From assembly GCF_004804335.1 (NCBI RefSeq), contig NZ_SRXY01000007.1:62001-126000 (forward strand): a DNA stretch of 64,000 bases, in the 5' to 3' direction. Shown piece by piece: positions 1 to 9,464 of the stretch (within the stretch, counting starts at the first letter, position 1; every line of letters starts with the position of its first letter). The translations under genes and the position numbers were made by a program. This DNA comes from Pacificoceanicola onchidii (GTDB taxonomy: Bacteria; Pseudomonadota; Alphaproteobacteria; Rhodobacterales; Rhodobacteraceae). Below the pieces are notes generated by a model. That model was given only the letters and a program-made list of their open reading frames with translations, searched no databases and had not been told where the DNA came from.

Positions 1-1
1 C

Positions 2-1987
2 AAAGAGGCCGCGCTGACGATGCAGCAGGGCGGTGGCATCGGCTATGATTTCTCCACCATTCGCCCCAAGGGCGCGCCGGTGCAGGGCGTTGCGGCGGAT
101 GCGTCGGGCCCGCTGTCCTTCATGGATGTTTGGGACGCGATGTGCCGCACCATCATGAGCGCAGGCAGTCGGCGCGGGGCCATGATGGCCACCATGCGCT
201 GTGACCATCCGGACATCGAGGACTTCATTTCCGCCAAGTCTGACAGCGCCCGCCTGCGCATGTTCAACCTGTCGGTTCTGGTTACGGATCCTTTCATGGA
301 AGCGGTCAAAGCCGATGGATCCTGGGAGCTGAAATTCGACGGGGTTGTTTACAAGACGATCCAGGCGCGCACGCTCTGGAACACGATCATGCAGGCGACC
401 TACGATTATGCCGAACCGGGTGTGATCTTCATCGACCGGATCAATCAGGCCAACAACCTGAACTATGTAGAGACGATTGCCGCAACGAACCCCTGCGGTG
501 AGCAACCCTTGCCGCCTTACGGCGCCTGCCTGCTTGGTTCAATCAACCTTGCCCGGCTGGTTTCCATGCCGTTCACGGATGCCGCGCATATCGAGGACAA
601 GCATCTCGATGACTTGGTCGCAACGGCGATCCGGATGATGGACAACGTGGTGGATGCCTCGAAGTTCCCGCTCGAAGCGCAACGGCAAGAGGCGCAGAAC
701 AAGCGCCGCATCGGGCTTGGGGTGACAGGTCTGGCCGATGCCCTGCTCATGAAGGGTTTGGAATACGGCACCGCAGAGGCCGCCGCGCAGACCGAAGCGT
801 GGCTCAAGCAGATCGCGCGGGCGTCTTATCTGGCTTCGGTGGAGCTGGCGAAAGAGAAGGGGACGTTTCCGCTCTTTGATGCGGAGAAGTATCTCGCGTC
901 CGGCAACATGATGAACATGGACGAGGATGTGCGGGAAGCTGTGCGCGAACATGGCATCCGGAACGCCTTGGTCACTTCCATCGCGCCCACAGGGACGATT
1001 TCGCTTTATGCGGGGAATGTCTCTTCGGGGATCGAGCCGGTTTTTGCCTACAGCTATACCCGCAAGGTCTTGCAGAAGGACGGCAGCCGGACCGAAGAGG
1101 AAGTGGTGGACTACGCCGTTCAGCTTTACCGCGACATCCACGGGGAAGAGGCGGAGCTGCCGGATTACTTCGTGAATGCCCAGACGCTGGAGCCGCTGGC
1201 GCATGTTCGGATGCAGGCGGCGGCTCAGAAATGGATCGACTCATCGATTTCCAAGACGATCAACTGTCCGGAAGACATCTCCTTTTCGGACTTCAAAGAT
1301 GTCTACATGGAAGCCTACGAGACAGGCTGCAAAGGCTGCACGACCTACCGTCCAAACGATGTGACCGGCTCGGTCTTGAGTGTTTCGGAGGAGAAGAAGG
1401 AAAAGGCTCCCGAAGTCATCGCCAAAACCGATGCCGAGCCGCAAACGCCCCATGGCGACGTGGTCTACATGTCGGAGCCGCTCGACCGGCCGGAGCATCT
1501 GGAGGGTAACACCTACAAGCTCAAATGGCCGGATAGCGAGCACGCGATTTATCTGACCGTGAACGACATCGTGGTTGGCGGCCGCCGTCGGCCGTTCGAG
1601 GTGTTCATCAACTCCAAGAACATGGAGCACTTCGCCTGGACCGTCGCCCTGACACGGATGATCTCGGCGGTGTTCCGGCGTGGCGGGGATGTGTCCTTTG
1701 TCGTGGAGGAGCTCAAGGCTGTGTTCGATCCGCGCGGCGGGGCCTGGGTGCAGGGCAAGTACATTCCGTCGATCCTCGCGGCTATCGGAGGGGTGATTGA
1801 ACGCCACATGATCGCGACCGGTTTCCTCGAAGGCGAAGGCATGGGGCTCAAAGCCGATCCGACCGCGCAGGTGGTCAATATGGACGCCCCGCGCGGCAAG
1901 GCCTGCCCGTCCTGCGGCCAATATGACATGCGCATGGTCGAAGGCTGCATGACCTGCGCGTCCTGCGGTCATTCGAAGTGCGGATAA
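2..1987 (+). CDS. nrdJ: Adenosylcobalamin-dependent (class II) ribonucleotide reductase, 5'-truncated by window edge
   Basis: Makes deoxyribonucleotides from ribonucleotides in the cytoplasm, using a radical generated from coenzyme B12 instead of oxygen or a glycyl radical. The frame is open from base 2, so the gene starts outside the window; I estimate that about 95 N-terminal residues are missing. The [20 protein letters not shown] stretch, near visible residue 163, is the active-site signature of the barrel. The extreme C-terminus has two CxxC-type pairs ([20 protein letters not shown]), the cysteine-rich tail usual in the long NrdJ form. A B12 riboswitch would lie upstream of the window and cannot be judged. 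The next gene follows after 49 bases with no clear terminator. Confidence 0.96.
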   Translation, partial: KEAALTMQQGGGIGYDFSTIRPKGAPVQGVAADASGPLSFMDVWDAMCRTIMSAGSRRGAMMATMRCDHPDIEDFISAKSDSARLRMFNLSVLVTDPFMEAVKADGSWELKFDGVVYKTIQARTLWNTIMQATYDYAEPGVIFIDRINQANNLNYVETIAATNPCGEQPLPPYGACLLGSINLARLVSMPFTDAAHIEDKHLDDLVATAIRMMDNVVDASKFPLEAQRQEAQNKRRIGLGVTGLADALLMKGLEYGTAEAAAQTEAWLKQIARASYLASVELAKEKGTFPLFDAEKYLASGNMMNMDEDVREAVREHGIRNALVTSIAPTGTISLYAGNVSSGIEPVFAYSYTRKVLQKDGSRTEEEVVDYAVQLYRDIHGEEAELPDYFVNAQTLEPLAHVRMQAAAQKWIDSSISKTINCPEDISFSDFKDVYMEAYETGCKGCTTYRPNDVTGSVLSVSEEKKEKAPEVIAKTDAEPQTPHGDVVYMSEPLDRPEHLEGNTYKLKWPDSEHAIYLTVNDIVVGGRRRPFEVFINSKNMEHFAWTVALTRMISAVFRRGGDVSFVVEELKAVFDPRGGAWVQGKYIPSILAAIGGVIERHMIATGFLEGEGMGLKADPTAQVVNMDAPRGKACPSCGQYDMRMVEGCMTCASCGHSKCG

Positions 1988-2036
1988 CGGGTGTTTGGCT
2001 CTTCCCATTCCCGTCCGGTGCTGACAGCATGGCGGG

Positions 2037-3278
2037 ATGACACAAGATATTGTTGACCCCCGTACCCTCGACCGCCTCGCAGATGTCGCCATCTCCGTCG
2101 GCCTGAATTTGCAGCAAGGTCAGGATCTTATCCTGACGGCCCCCATGGATGCTCTGCCGCTTGTGCGGCGCATTGCGGCGGCAGCGTATCGGGCCGGGGC
2201 CGGTGTCGTCACGCCGATCTTCTCCGACGAGGAACTGACCTTGGCGCGGTATCGCAATGCGCAGGATGAAAGCTTTGATCGCGCGCCGAACTGGCTGCTG
2301 GACGGCATGGCCGCCGGGTTTGCCTCGGGTGCGGCGCGGATGGCGATTGTCGGCGACGATCCAATGCTGCTTGCAGAGGAAGATCCGGAAAAGGTGGCAC
2401 GTGCAGGCAAGGCCAACTCCATCGCTTACCGGCCCGCGCTGGAGCATATCGCGAACTTCAAGATCAACTGGAGCATCCTGAGCTATCCGACGCTATCCTG
2501 GGCCAAACGGGTGTTCCCCGATCTGCCTGATGACGACGCGGTGGCCAAGCTGGCGGATGCCATCTTTGCAGCCTCGCGTGTTCTTGGGGAGGACCCGGTC
2601 AGCGAATGGAAAGCGCATAACGCAGCGCTCGCGGAGCGGACCGCCTGGCTCAACGGCAAACGGTTTGACGCGCTGCATTTCACCGGTCCGGGCACGGATC
2701 TAAAGGTGGGTCTCGCTGACGGTCACGAGTGGATGGGTGGCGCGTCGACGGCGCAGAACGGGGTCACCTGCAATCCCAACATGCCGACCGAAGAGGTTTT
2801 CACCACGCCGCACGCGGCAAAGGTCGAAGGGTATGTTCGCTCCACCAAACCACTGTCCCATCAGGGCAGCCTGATTGATGAGATCGAGGTCCGGTTTGAA
2901 GGCGGAACAATTACCGAGGCCCGCGCGTCAAAAGGCGAGCAGGTTCTGCTCAAGCTCCTCGATACGGACGAAGGTGCGCGGCGACTTGGGGAAGTGGCAC
3001 TGGTGCCGCACTCCTCGCCAATCTCGCAATCCGGGCTGCTCTTCTACAACACGCTCTATGATGAGAATGCCGCCTGCCACATCGCTCTGGGGCAATGTTA
3101 TTCCAAGTGTTTCCTGAACGGCGCGTCACTTTCGGAAGACGAGGTAAAGGCCAAGGGCGGCAACAGTTCCATGATCCACGTCGATTGGATGATCGGAGGG
3201 GCGGAGACGGATATTGATGGGATTGCCGAAGACGGCAGCCGCGTACCGGTCTTCCGCCGTGGGGAGTGGGCGCGTTAA
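2037..3278 (+). CDS. M29-family aminopeptidase
   Basis: 413-residue metallopeptidase of the M29 (AmpS/PepS) family, which removes N-terminal amino acids from peptides in the cytoplasm. Length and architecture fit the family. The C-terminal half carries the expected acidic and histidine-rich patches, including PTEEVFTTPH near residue 252, LGQCYSKC near residue 352, and the HVDWMIG motif near the end; family members bind two divalent metals through such residues. The ATG is the first in frame after the nrdJ stop. The gene is convergent with the mutarotase gene, and the two stop codons share the palindrome TTAA at 3275-3278, so no terminator fits between them. Confidence 0.93.
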   Translation: MTQDIVDPRTLDRLADVAISVGLNLQQGQDLILTAPMDALPLVRRIAAAAYRAGAGVVTPIFSDEELTLARYRNAQDESFDRAPNWLLDGMAAGFASGAARMAIVGDDPMLLAEEDPEKVARAGKANSIAYRPALEHIANFKINWSILSYPTLSWAKRVFPDLPDDDAVAKLADAIFAASRVLGEDPVSEWKAHNAALAERTAWLNGKRFDALHFTGPGTDLKVGLADGHEWMGGASTAQNGVTCNPNMPTEEVFTTPHAAKVEGYVRSTKPLSHQGSLIDEIEVRFEGGTITEARASKGEQVLLKLLDTDEGARRLGEVALVPHSSPISQSGLLFYNTLYDENAACHIALGQCYSKCFLNGASLSEDEVKAKGGNSSMIHVDWMIGGAETDIDGIAEDGSRVPVFRRGEWAR

Positions 3279-3709
3279 GCTTCAGGAATGATGCCCTTTT
3301 TCAGGATGATATTGCCGTAAAGACGGCTTTCCCCGGTTTGGACGGCAGCAAAACATCCACGGGCGCGCTCATAGAAGGCGAAGCGTTCCAGTGATCCGAG
3401 GTCCGCGGGGTTGTCGGCGGTGCCATCTATGATGCGTTGAAACTGGTCGCAGATCTCCGGGCGCGCGTCCGGATCTCCGACCACCTGCATGGTCAGAGCC
3501 GGGTCGGGCACATAGCTGTCGAGCGGCATAAGGGTCAGAATGGCTTCGAGCACTTCGGTTGCGCTAACCCCGTCAAGGCGATGCACGCGCGCGCATGTGG
3601 ATGTTGCCGGGAAGTTCGCGTCCGCAATGACGATTTCATCACCATGCCCCATGGCGCGCAGATCATGAAGCAGGTCCGGTGAAAGAATGGCGGGAATATT
3701 GCGTAGCAT
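3275..3709 (-). CDS. RbsD/FucU-family sugar mutarotase
   Basis: 144-residue protein of the RbsD/FucU fold, which interconverts sugar anomers (fucose or ribose). The N-terminus MLRNIPAILSPDLLHDL and the GHGDEIVIADANFPA block, with its conserved histidine and aspartate, are family signatures; the C-terminal YGNIILKKG also fits. I place the start at 3709 because AGGAG sits 7 bases upstream and homology begins there; an in-frame extension to 3940 would run through the start of the divergent membrane-protein gene. No fucose or ribose catabolic gene is nearby, so the substrate is not fixed by context. FucU is more likely than RbsD from the wording of the motif. Confidence 0.92.
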   Translation of the reverse strand: MLRNIPAILSPDLLHDLRAMGHGDEIVIADANFPATSTCARVHRLDGVSATEVLEAILTLMPLDSYVPDPALTMQVVGDPDARPEICDQFQRIIDGTADNPADLGSLERFAFYERARGCFAAVQTGESRLYGNIILKKGIIPEA

Positions 3710-3827
3710 GGGGGTCTCCTTGGCTCCACAAAACGCCAGAGCGCGGGAGGTTGCAAGACGTGTCTGAACAGGCGTTGTGCCCCGCCCGGGATCGCGGCAG
3801 TCTACGAGCGCAGAACAGGAGCGAGAC

Positions 3828-4304
3828 ATGGGATTGATTTGGGTCGGGATCGTGATGGGGCTTGTCGGGACGGCGGCGATGGATCTCTGGGCAATCTTGT
3901 TGAACCGTCTGATTGGCCAACCCTTGCCGAACTGGGGCAATGTGGGGCGCTGGGTTGCGCATCTGCCCCGGGGGACCGTGTTTCATGACGATATCGGGGA
4001 CGTGGCGCCAGTGGCCGGCGAGACCGGCATCGGCTGGGCGTTTCACTACGCGGTCGGGATCCTCTACGGCGTGGTGTTTCTGGTTCTGGCGGGCGGCGGT
4101 TGGCTGGCGTCACCGTCTTTTCTGCCGCTCTGGATCTTTGCGCTGGTTACTATCGCGGCGGGATGGTTCCTGCTGCAACCGGGGATGGGGCTCGGCAAAG
4201 CCCTGTCCAAAACGGACCGCCCATGGAAAGGGCGGATCATGGGCCTTATTGCTCACACGGTGTTTGGATTCGGCATGTGGTTGCCCGCTGTCGTTCTCTT
4301 CTAA
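3828..4304 (+). CDS. DUF2938 family membrane protein
   Basis: 158-residue integral membrane protein of the DUF2938 family, function unknown. I see about four hydrophobic segments: WVGIVMGLVGTAAMDLWAIL near the N-terminus, WAFHYAVGILYGVVFLVLAG in the middle, then LWIFALVTIAAGWFLL, and a last one at the C-terminus. Between the first and second lies the family block with GRWVAHLPRG and FHDD. The ATG at 3828 is chosen because AGGAG ends 7 bases before it; an upstream GTG-type extension has no ribosome-binding site. It is transcribed divergently from the mutarotase and ends just before a strong bidirectional terminator shared with the cold-shock gene. Confidence 0.9.
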   Translation: MGLIWVGIVMGLVGTAAMDLWAILLNRLIGQPLPNWGNVGRWVAHLPRGTVFHDDIGDVAPVAGETGIGWAFHYAVGILYGVVFLVLAGGGWLASPSFLPLWIFALVTIAAGWFLLQPGMGLGKALSKTDRPWKGRIMGLIAHTVFGFGMWLPAVVLF

Positions 4305-4311
4305 AACGAAA

Positions 4312-4337
4312 AAAAGCGCCCCTCGCAGGGCGCTTTT
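4312..4337. terminator. Bidirectional intrinsic terminator
   Basis: Perfect 10-bp stem (arms AAAAGCGCCC and GGGCGCTTTT) with a 6-base loop, A-rich on the left and T-rich on the right. It lies between the convergent DUF2938 and cold-shock genes and should stop transcription from both sides. Confidence 0.9.
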
Positions 4338-4364
4338 CCTTTGAGCATCGGCGATGGCCGATGT

Positions 4365-4571
4365 TCAGAGCAGTTCGATGTTCGACGCGCTTTCGCGGCC
4401 GTCACGGCCGGATTGCAGTTCGTACTGAACTTTCTGGTTGTCGGCGAGGCCGGTCAGGCCGGAACGCTCGACTGCGCTGATGTGAACAAAGATGTCTTTG
4501 CCGCCTTCATCGGGTGCGATGAAGCCGTAGCCTTTGGTGGTGTTGAACCATTTCACGGTGCCAGTGGCCAT
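4365..4571 (-). CDS. Cold-shock protein, CspA family
   Basis: 68-residue single cold-shock domain, an OB-fold RNA/DNA-binding protein that melts RNA secondary structure. Both nucleic-acid-binding motifs are visible: RNP1 ([10 protein letters not shown]) and RNP2 ([10 protein letters not shown]). The start at [10 protein letters not shown] fits the family; an upstream ATG adding MKETTD is in frame but atypical, and GGAGA precedes the chosen ATG at suitable spacing. The 235 bases between this start and ettA would contain a long 5' leader, common in cold-inducible csp genes, though I cannot show cold regulation here. Confidence 0.95.
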   Translation of the reverse strand: MATGTVKWFNTTKGYGFIAPDEGGKDIFVHISAVERSGLTGLADNQKVQYELQSGRDGRESASNIELL

Positions 4572-4765
4572 ATCCGTGGTCTCCTTCAATTAATGCCGCT
4601 CGCGGAGGTGCAACGGCCCGGCGTCTGTCAGAGCAAAATCGGTGCTCTGTCGCCGGGTGAGGGAGACAGGTAGGCGATAAAGGTAACTTAGCAGCGCCAG
4701 TGTATGGCAGAGCGGGTGATTCTGGGCAAGGGGGGACGACACTGCGGTTGAGTGCGCACCATGGA

Positions 4766-4797
4766 AAACGGCGGGGCGGATCAAAACCCGCCCTGCC
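4766..4797 (-). terminator. Intrinsic terminator of ettA
   Basis: Ten-base-pair stem (4770-4779 with 4788-4797, one G-U pair, 8-base loop) followed on the minus strand by CGTTTTCC. It lies 9 bases beyond the ettA stop. The remaining intergenic sequence up to the csp start shows no other gene. Confidence 0.75.
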
Positions 4798-4806
4798 GCG
4801 CCTTGT

Positions 4807-6462
4807 TTAGCGCGTGAACTTCTTGTGCTTCATGCGCTTTGGTTCGAGCGCGTCCGCGCCGAGGCGACGCTTCTTGTCTTCCTCGTAGTCGGTGAAGCCC
4901 CCTTCGAACCATTCCACATGCGCATCGCCCTCAAAAGCGAGGATGTGGGTGCAGATGCGGTCGAGAAAGAAACGGTCGTGGGAGATGACCACGGCGCAGC
5001 CCGCGAAATCAACCAGAGCATCCTCCAGAGCGCGGAGGGTTTCCACGTCAAGATCGTTGGTCGGTTCGTCAAGCAGCAGGACGTTGCCGCCTTCTTTGAG
5101 GAGACGCGCCATGTGCACGCGGTTGCGTTCTCCGCCCGAGAGCGAGCCAACCTTCTTCTGCTGATCGCCACCTTTGAAGTTAAAGGCAGAGCAATAGGCG
5201 CGGGAGTTCATTTCCGCATCACCCAGCTTGATCTGCTCGGCCCCGCCGGAAATCGCTTCCCAAACGGTGTCATTGCCAGCGAGATCATCACGCGATTGGT
5301 CCACATAGGCGAGCTGCACCGTGTCCCCGTAGCTGATCGCGCCTTCGTCCGGCTGTTCGTTGTCCGTCAGCATCTTGAAGAGCGTGGATTTGCCCGCCCC
5401 GTTGGGGCCGATCACCCCAACGATGCCGCCCGGAGGCAGGGAGAAGTTCAGCCCTTCGATCAGGAGTTTATCCCCCATGGCTTTCTTGAGGTTTTCGACC
5501 TCGATGACCTTCTGCCCAAGGCGGGGGCCATTCGGAATGATGATCTGCGCGCGGCTGAGCTTTTCACGCTCGGACTGGTTCGCCAGGTCATTATAAGCGG
5601 AGATCCGGGCCTTGGATTTGGCCTGACGGGCCTTCGCACCTTGCCGCATCCACTCCAGTTCGCGTTCCAGCGTCTTTTGCTTGGCCTTGTCCTCGCGGGC
5701 TTCCTGCTCCAGCCGTTTCGCCTTCTGTTCGAGCCATGCGGAATAGTTGCCCTCGTAGGGAATGCCCCGGCCGCGGTCGAGTTCGAGGATCCAGCCGGTA
5801 ATGTCATCGAGGAAGTAACGGTCGTGGGTGATGATCAGGATCGTGCCCTTGTAGTCGATCAGGTGCTGTTGCAGCCAGGCGATGGTCTCGGCATCGAGGT
5901 GGTTGGTCGGCTCGTCCAGAAGCAGCATCTCGGGCGCTTCCAGCAGCAGCTTGCAGAGCGCAACGCGTCGCTTTTCACCGCCAGACAGCGTGGCGACATT
6001 GGCATCGTCGGGCGGGCAGCGCAGGGCTTCCATGGCCACGTCGATCTGGCTGTCGAGATCCCACAGGTTGTTGCTGTCGATCTCGTCCTGCAGCTCCGCC
6101 ATCTCGTCGGCTGTCTCATCTGAGTAGTTCATGGCAAGCTCGTTGAAGCGGTCCAGCTTGGCCTTCTTCTCCGCCACACCCAGCATGACGTTGTCCCGAA
6201 CCGAAAGGGATTCGTCGAGCTGCGGTTCCTGCGGAAGATAGCCCACGCGCGCGCCTTCGGCGGCCCAGGCCTCACCGGAGAAATCCTTGTCGATTCCCGC
6301 CATGATCCGCATCAGCGTGGACTTACCCGCGCCGTTGACGCCGACCACACCGATTTTCACCCCCGGAAGGAAGCTCAGGCGGATGTTTTCAAAGCATTTT
6401 TTTCCGCCGGGATAGGTCTTGGAGACGCCATCCATGTGATAGACATACTGATAAGAGGCCAT
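4807..6462 (-). CDS. ettA: ABC-F ATPase, energy-dependent translational throttle protein
   Basis: 551-residue soluble ATPase of the ABC-F class. EttA binds the ribosomal E site and gates the first elongation steps according to ATP level. There are two ABC domains in tandem: Walker A GVNGAGKSTLM with signature LSGGEKRRVAL, and Walker A GPNGAGKSTLF with signature LSGGERNRVHM. They are separated by a charged linker (about residues 240-320) rich in K, R and E. There is no membrane domain. Length matches the roughly 555-residue enterobacterial protein. The start MASYQYVYHMDG is where homology begins; the frame stays open for about 1.1 kb upstream, but that part is antisense to nadD. The SD before the ATG is weak. 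Confidence 0.96.
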   Translation of the reverse strand: MASYQYVYHMDGVSKTYPGGKKCFENIRLSFLPGVKIGVVGVNGAGKSTLMRIMAGIDKDFSGEAWAAEGARVGYLPQEPQLDESLSVRDNVMLGVAEKKAKLDRFNELAMNYSDETADEMAELQDEIDSNNLWDLDSQIDVAMEALRCPPDDANVATLSGGEKRRVALCKLLLEAPEMLLLDEPTNHLDAETIAWLQQHLIDYKGTILIITHDRYFLDDITGWILELDRGRGIPYEGNYSAWLEQKAKRLEQEAREDKAKQKTLERELEWMRQGAKARQAKSKARISAYNDLANQSEREKLSRAQIIIPNGPRLGQKVIEVENLKKAMGDKLLIEGLNFSLPPGGIVGVIGPNGAGKSTLFKMLTDNEQPDEGAISYGDTVQLAYVDQSRDDLAGNDTVWEAISGGAEQIKLGDAEMNSRAYCSAFNFKGGDQQKKVGSLSGGERNRVHMARLLKEGGNVLLLDEPTNDLDVETLRALEDALVDFAGCAVVISHDRFFLDRICTHILAFEGDAHVEWFEGGFTDYEEDKKRRLGADALEPKRMKHKKFTR

Positions 6463-6633
6463 GATCCGCTCCGATACCATGCGAGAAGTTTGAATGAGGG
6501 AAGTATCCTGTTGCGGCGGCAGGTGCAATCGCGGCGCCATTGGAGTTTTTCCACCTTGTCTTGAAGCGCGGGCTGTATGCCCGTATTGCGAAGGAGGTCC
6601 AGGATAGACCGCTTGGGGAGAAGGCTTTTGGGT

Positions 6634-7233
6634 GTGCATGCCGAGGACGGTTTTCTGTTGCGTCCCGGGATGCGGGTCGGGGTTCTGGGAGGATCGTTTG
6701 ATCCGCCGCATGTAGGCCACCGTCACCTTTCGCTGGAGGCGCTGAAGCGGTTCGACCTTGATCGGGTCATCTGGCTTGTCAGCCCCGGCAATCCCCTCAA
6801 ACCCGAAGCACCGGCGGCGTTTACCCGCCGTATGGTCGCGGTCAGAGAAATGACGCGGCATCCCAAGCTTCTGGTCAGCGATTTCGAACTTAGGACCGGA
6901 TCGCGATATACGGCCAACACGCTGGCGCTCATGCAGAAGCGTTGGCAGGGCGTCCGGTTTGTCTGGCTGATGGGGGCGGACAACCTGATCGGGTTTCATG
7001 CGTGGAAAGACTGGCAGGGAATCATGGAGCGTGTGCCCGTTGGTGTTCTCGCAAGACCGGGGTCCCGATTGAAAGCCCGGTTTTCGAAGGCGGCGCGGGT
7101 CTATGCCCAGGCGCGGCTTCCCGACAGGTCCGCCGGATTGCTTGGCAGGGTTGATGCGCCTTGTTGGTGTTACGTGAACATCCCGCTCCGCCCGGAAAAC
7201 TCCACGGCGATCCGGGCGAGCGGACAATGGTGA
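6634..7233 (+). CDS. nadD: Nicotinate-nucleotide adenylyltransferase
   Basis: Joins nicotinate mononucleotide and ATP to form deamido-NAD in NAD synthesis. The nucleotidyltransferase signature GGSFDPPHVGH lies near the N-terminus, and later blocks LVSPGNPLK and FVWLMGADNL are typical of NadD. The start is uncertain. The GTG at 6634 gives 199 residues, in line with relatives, and has AGAAGG about 9 bases upstream. An in-frame ATG at 6577 would add an arginine-rich stretch unlike the family. A strong AAGGAGGT at about 6590 points at no start codon with normal spacing. Most NadD genes sit beside rsfS/rlmH; here dacB follows instead. Confidence 0.9.
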   Translation: MHAEDGFLLRPGMRVGVLGGSFDPPHVGHRHLSLEALKRFDLDRVIWLVSPGNPLKPEAPAAFTRRMVAVREMTRHPKLLVSDFELRTGSRYTANTLALMQKRWQGVRFVWLMGADNLIGFHAWKDWQGIMERVPVGVLARPGSRLKARFSKAARVYAQARLPDRSAGLLGRVDAPCWCYVNIPLRPENSTAIRASGQW

Positions 7234-7330
7234 GCGGGACCCGGCAGGGGCATCGGCGAATTGACAAGATGTGATTGGAGAGCGGCTCGAAATGCTTGCT
7301 CCCAATTGGGGCTTCCGCTTAGATCGTGAC

Positions 7331-8836
7331 ATGACGAAAAACATTTCCAGACGAAGATTTATTTGGTCGGCCTTGTCTTCCGGGGTCGCCATGTCGGCTT
7401 TACCGGCATGCGCGAATGCCCCCGAACGGTCTTTGCGCCCGATTGAACGCGGCGCAGGTTTCCTCAAGCAGATCCAAACCCCGGCCGAGGCGCTGATTTC
7501 GCGCGCCAAGCTTGGTGGTGACGTCGCGTTTTGCGTGGCGGATGCGCGGACAGGCAACATCCTTGAAGAGTACAAGGCTGGCTTGAAGCAACCTCCGGCA
7601 AGTGTGGCCAAGGCTTTGACAGCGGCTTATGCGCTCGACGTGCTTGGCGCAAATCATCAGTTCGAAACCCGGGTTGTGGTGACCGGCGGTGTCAAGAACG
7701 GGGTTGTTCAGGGAGATTTGATCCTTGCCGGGGGCGGCGATCCGACCCTCGACACGGACGCGCTTGCGGCGCTCGCGGCCAAGGTGAAGGCCGCCGGGAT
7801 CACATCCGTGAAGGGCGGGTTCAAGGTGTGGGGCGGTGCACTGCCAAGCGTGCGCACCATCGACACGGGTCAACCGGATCACGTGGGATACAGCCCGGCG
7901 GTGTCGGGGCTGAACCTGAACTTCAACCGCGTGCACTTCGAATGGCGCAGGTCGGGGGGCCAATACACGGTGACCATGGAAGGGCGCAGCGAGAAACATC
8001 GCCCGGCGGTGAAATTCGCGCGCATGGCTGTCGAGGCGCGTAGCTTGCCGGTTTATATCTACAAGGATCGCGGCGGGCGCGACGAATGGAGCGTCGCGCG
8101 CGGCGCGCTTGGCAATGGTGGTGCGCGTTGGTTGCCGGTCCGTAAGCCTGAGATCTATGCCGGTGACGTTTTCCAAACCTTTGCCCGATCTCAGGGGATC
8201 ACCCTTGGCGCGCCGTCGAGCGTTGGCAAACTGCCTTCGGGAGAGACGGTGGCCCGACATCAGAGCGCGCCGCTCCAAGACATTTTACGAAACATGTTGA
8301 AATGGTCGACAAACCTGACGGCGGAATGCGTCGGCATGGCGGCGACCGCGAAACGGTCCGGGAGCAGGCCTGCGGGCTTGAAGGCGTCTGCCAAGGCCAT
8401 GAACGGATGGGCGCGCGATAAGTTTGGTCTCACGAGTATGAGTTTCGTCGATCATTCGGGATTGGGCGAGGCGAGCCGGATCAGCGCGACAGACATGATG
8501 CGCGCATTGCGGGCGCTTCGTCAGGAGAGTGGTCTCAAGACCCTGCTCAAACGGTTCCATTTCCGGGATGAACAACGGCGTATTCTCAAAAACCACCCGG
8601 TGGAGGTGCACGCCAAAACTGGCACGTTAAACTTCGTGAGCGGATTGGGGGGCTTCGTGGATCTGCCGGATGGTACGGAACTGGTCTTTGCGATCTTCGC
8701 CGCAAACATGAAGCAGCGCGCTGGGCTCGGCAAAGATGACAGAGAGCGTCCGCCGGGTGGGGCGTCTTGGAACAGGCGCGCAAAAACGCTGCAGCAAGCG
8801 CTGATCGAACGATGGAGCGTCTTGTACGCGGCCTGA
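7331..8836 (+). CDS. dacB: D-alanyl-D-alanine carboxypeptidase/endopeptidase, PBP4 type (peptidase S13)
   Basis: Periplasmic penicillin-binding enzyme that trims or cuts peptidoglycan peptides. All three serine-active-site motifs are present in order: S91-V-A-K94, S326-T-N and K429-T-G. The N-terminus NISRRRFIWSALSSG resembles a twin-arginine signal and is followed by LPAC, which could be a lipoprotein cleavage site; both features are unusual for PBP4, which is normally Sec-exported and soluble. The ATG at 7331 is chosen because it begins directly before this signal; upstream residues of the open frame look non-coding. The 501-residue length fits the family. It is convergent with an L,D-transpeptidase gene, another wall enzyme. 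Confidence 0.94.
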   Translation: MTKNISRRRFIWSALSSGVAMSALPACANAPERSLRPIERGAGFLKQIQTPAEALISRAKLGGDVAFCVADARTGNILEEYKAGLKQPPASVAKALTAAYALDVLGANHQFETRVVVTGGVKNGVVQGDLILAGGGDPTLDTDALAALAAKVKAAGITSVKGGFKVWGGALPSVRTIDTGQPDHVGYSPAVSGLNLNFNRVHFEWRRSGGQYTVTMEGRSEKHRPAVKFARMAVEARSLPVYIYKDRGGRDEWSVARGALGNGGARWLPVRKPEIYAGDVFQTFARSQGITLGAPSSVGKLPSGETVARHQSAPLQDILRNMLKWSTNLTAECVGMAATAKRSGSRPAGLKASAKAMNGWARDKFGLTSMSFVDHSGLGEASRISATDMMRALRALRQESGLKTLLKRFHFRDEQRRILKNHPVEVHAKTGTLNFVSGLGGFVDLPDGTELVFAIFAANMKQRAGLGKDDRERPPGGASWNRRAKTLQQALIERWSVLYAA

Positions 8837-8879
8837 GAGCCTGACGCAGCGAGATGATAGCCTGCCGCGCCAGTGACTA

Positions 8880-9308
8880 TCAGTTCTGGATGACAACCCG
8901 CATGTTCTGTTTCCCGACCCGTTGGGTGAGTTCGAACAGGCGCGCGGCATGGTCCGGATGCAGGCGCACGCATCCCGCAGACGCCGGGCGGCCGAGACGA
9001 CTGATCTGATTGGTGCCATGGATCGCGTAATTGCCATTGAAGAAAATGGCGAATGGCATGGGCGCGTTGTTGTAAAGGCTGGACTTGTGATGCCGGGACA
9101 GCCATTTCGCGGACCACGTGCCACGCGGTGTGTATTTGCCCGTGCGCGCGGTCGAGACCGGCCAGCGGTAGGCGACTTCGCCATTGTAAACCACGGTCAT
9201 GGTTTGGGCAGAAACATCGACCTTGGCCACGAGCGGCGCCGCGGCGCCAATGACAGGCATCAGGCTAAGCAGAATGATGCCGACGACAGTGAAAAGCGTT
9301 TTGTTCAT
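8880..9308 (-). CDS. L,D-transpeptidase (YkuD domain)
   Basis: 142-residue exported enzyme of the YkuD fold, which forms 3-3 peptide crosslinks or attaches proteins to peptidoglycan. A signal peptide (MNKTLFTVVGIILLSLMPVI) is followed by a single catalytic domain with the HGTN motif and SAGCVRLHPDHA, placing the nucleophile at Cys113. The start at 9308 is taken because the signal peptide begins there and GGGGT precedes it; the open frame extends 33 residues further upstream without signal character. It has no LysM or SPOR domain, so wall targeting is not obvious. It stands convergent to dacB, separated by 43 bases. Confidence 0.93.
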   Translation of the reverse strand: MNKTLFTVVGIILLSLMPVIGAAAPLVAKVDVSAQTMTVVYNGEVAYRWPVSTARTGKYTPRGTWSAKWLSRHHKSSLYNNAPMPFAIFFNGNYAIHGTNQISRLGRPASAGCVRLHPDHAARLFELTQRVGKQNMRVVIQN

Positions 9309-9464
9309 TTTGACCCCCGAAACGAAAATGAGTTCTTCCAACCCTAAGCTTATGCATCCACTGTACAGCACCGTTGGTTTCCGATCAGTCATGGAAACCT
9401 GACCCAAGCCAGTGTTTTTGCCTAAGGTTTGAAGCAGAAGCGTTTCGAATTGGGGGTAGAGGGC

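Noticed and set aside
6463-7611. Upstream in-frame extension of ettA (about 380 residues)
   Set aside because: It is antisense to nadD, and EttA homology begins exactly at 6462.
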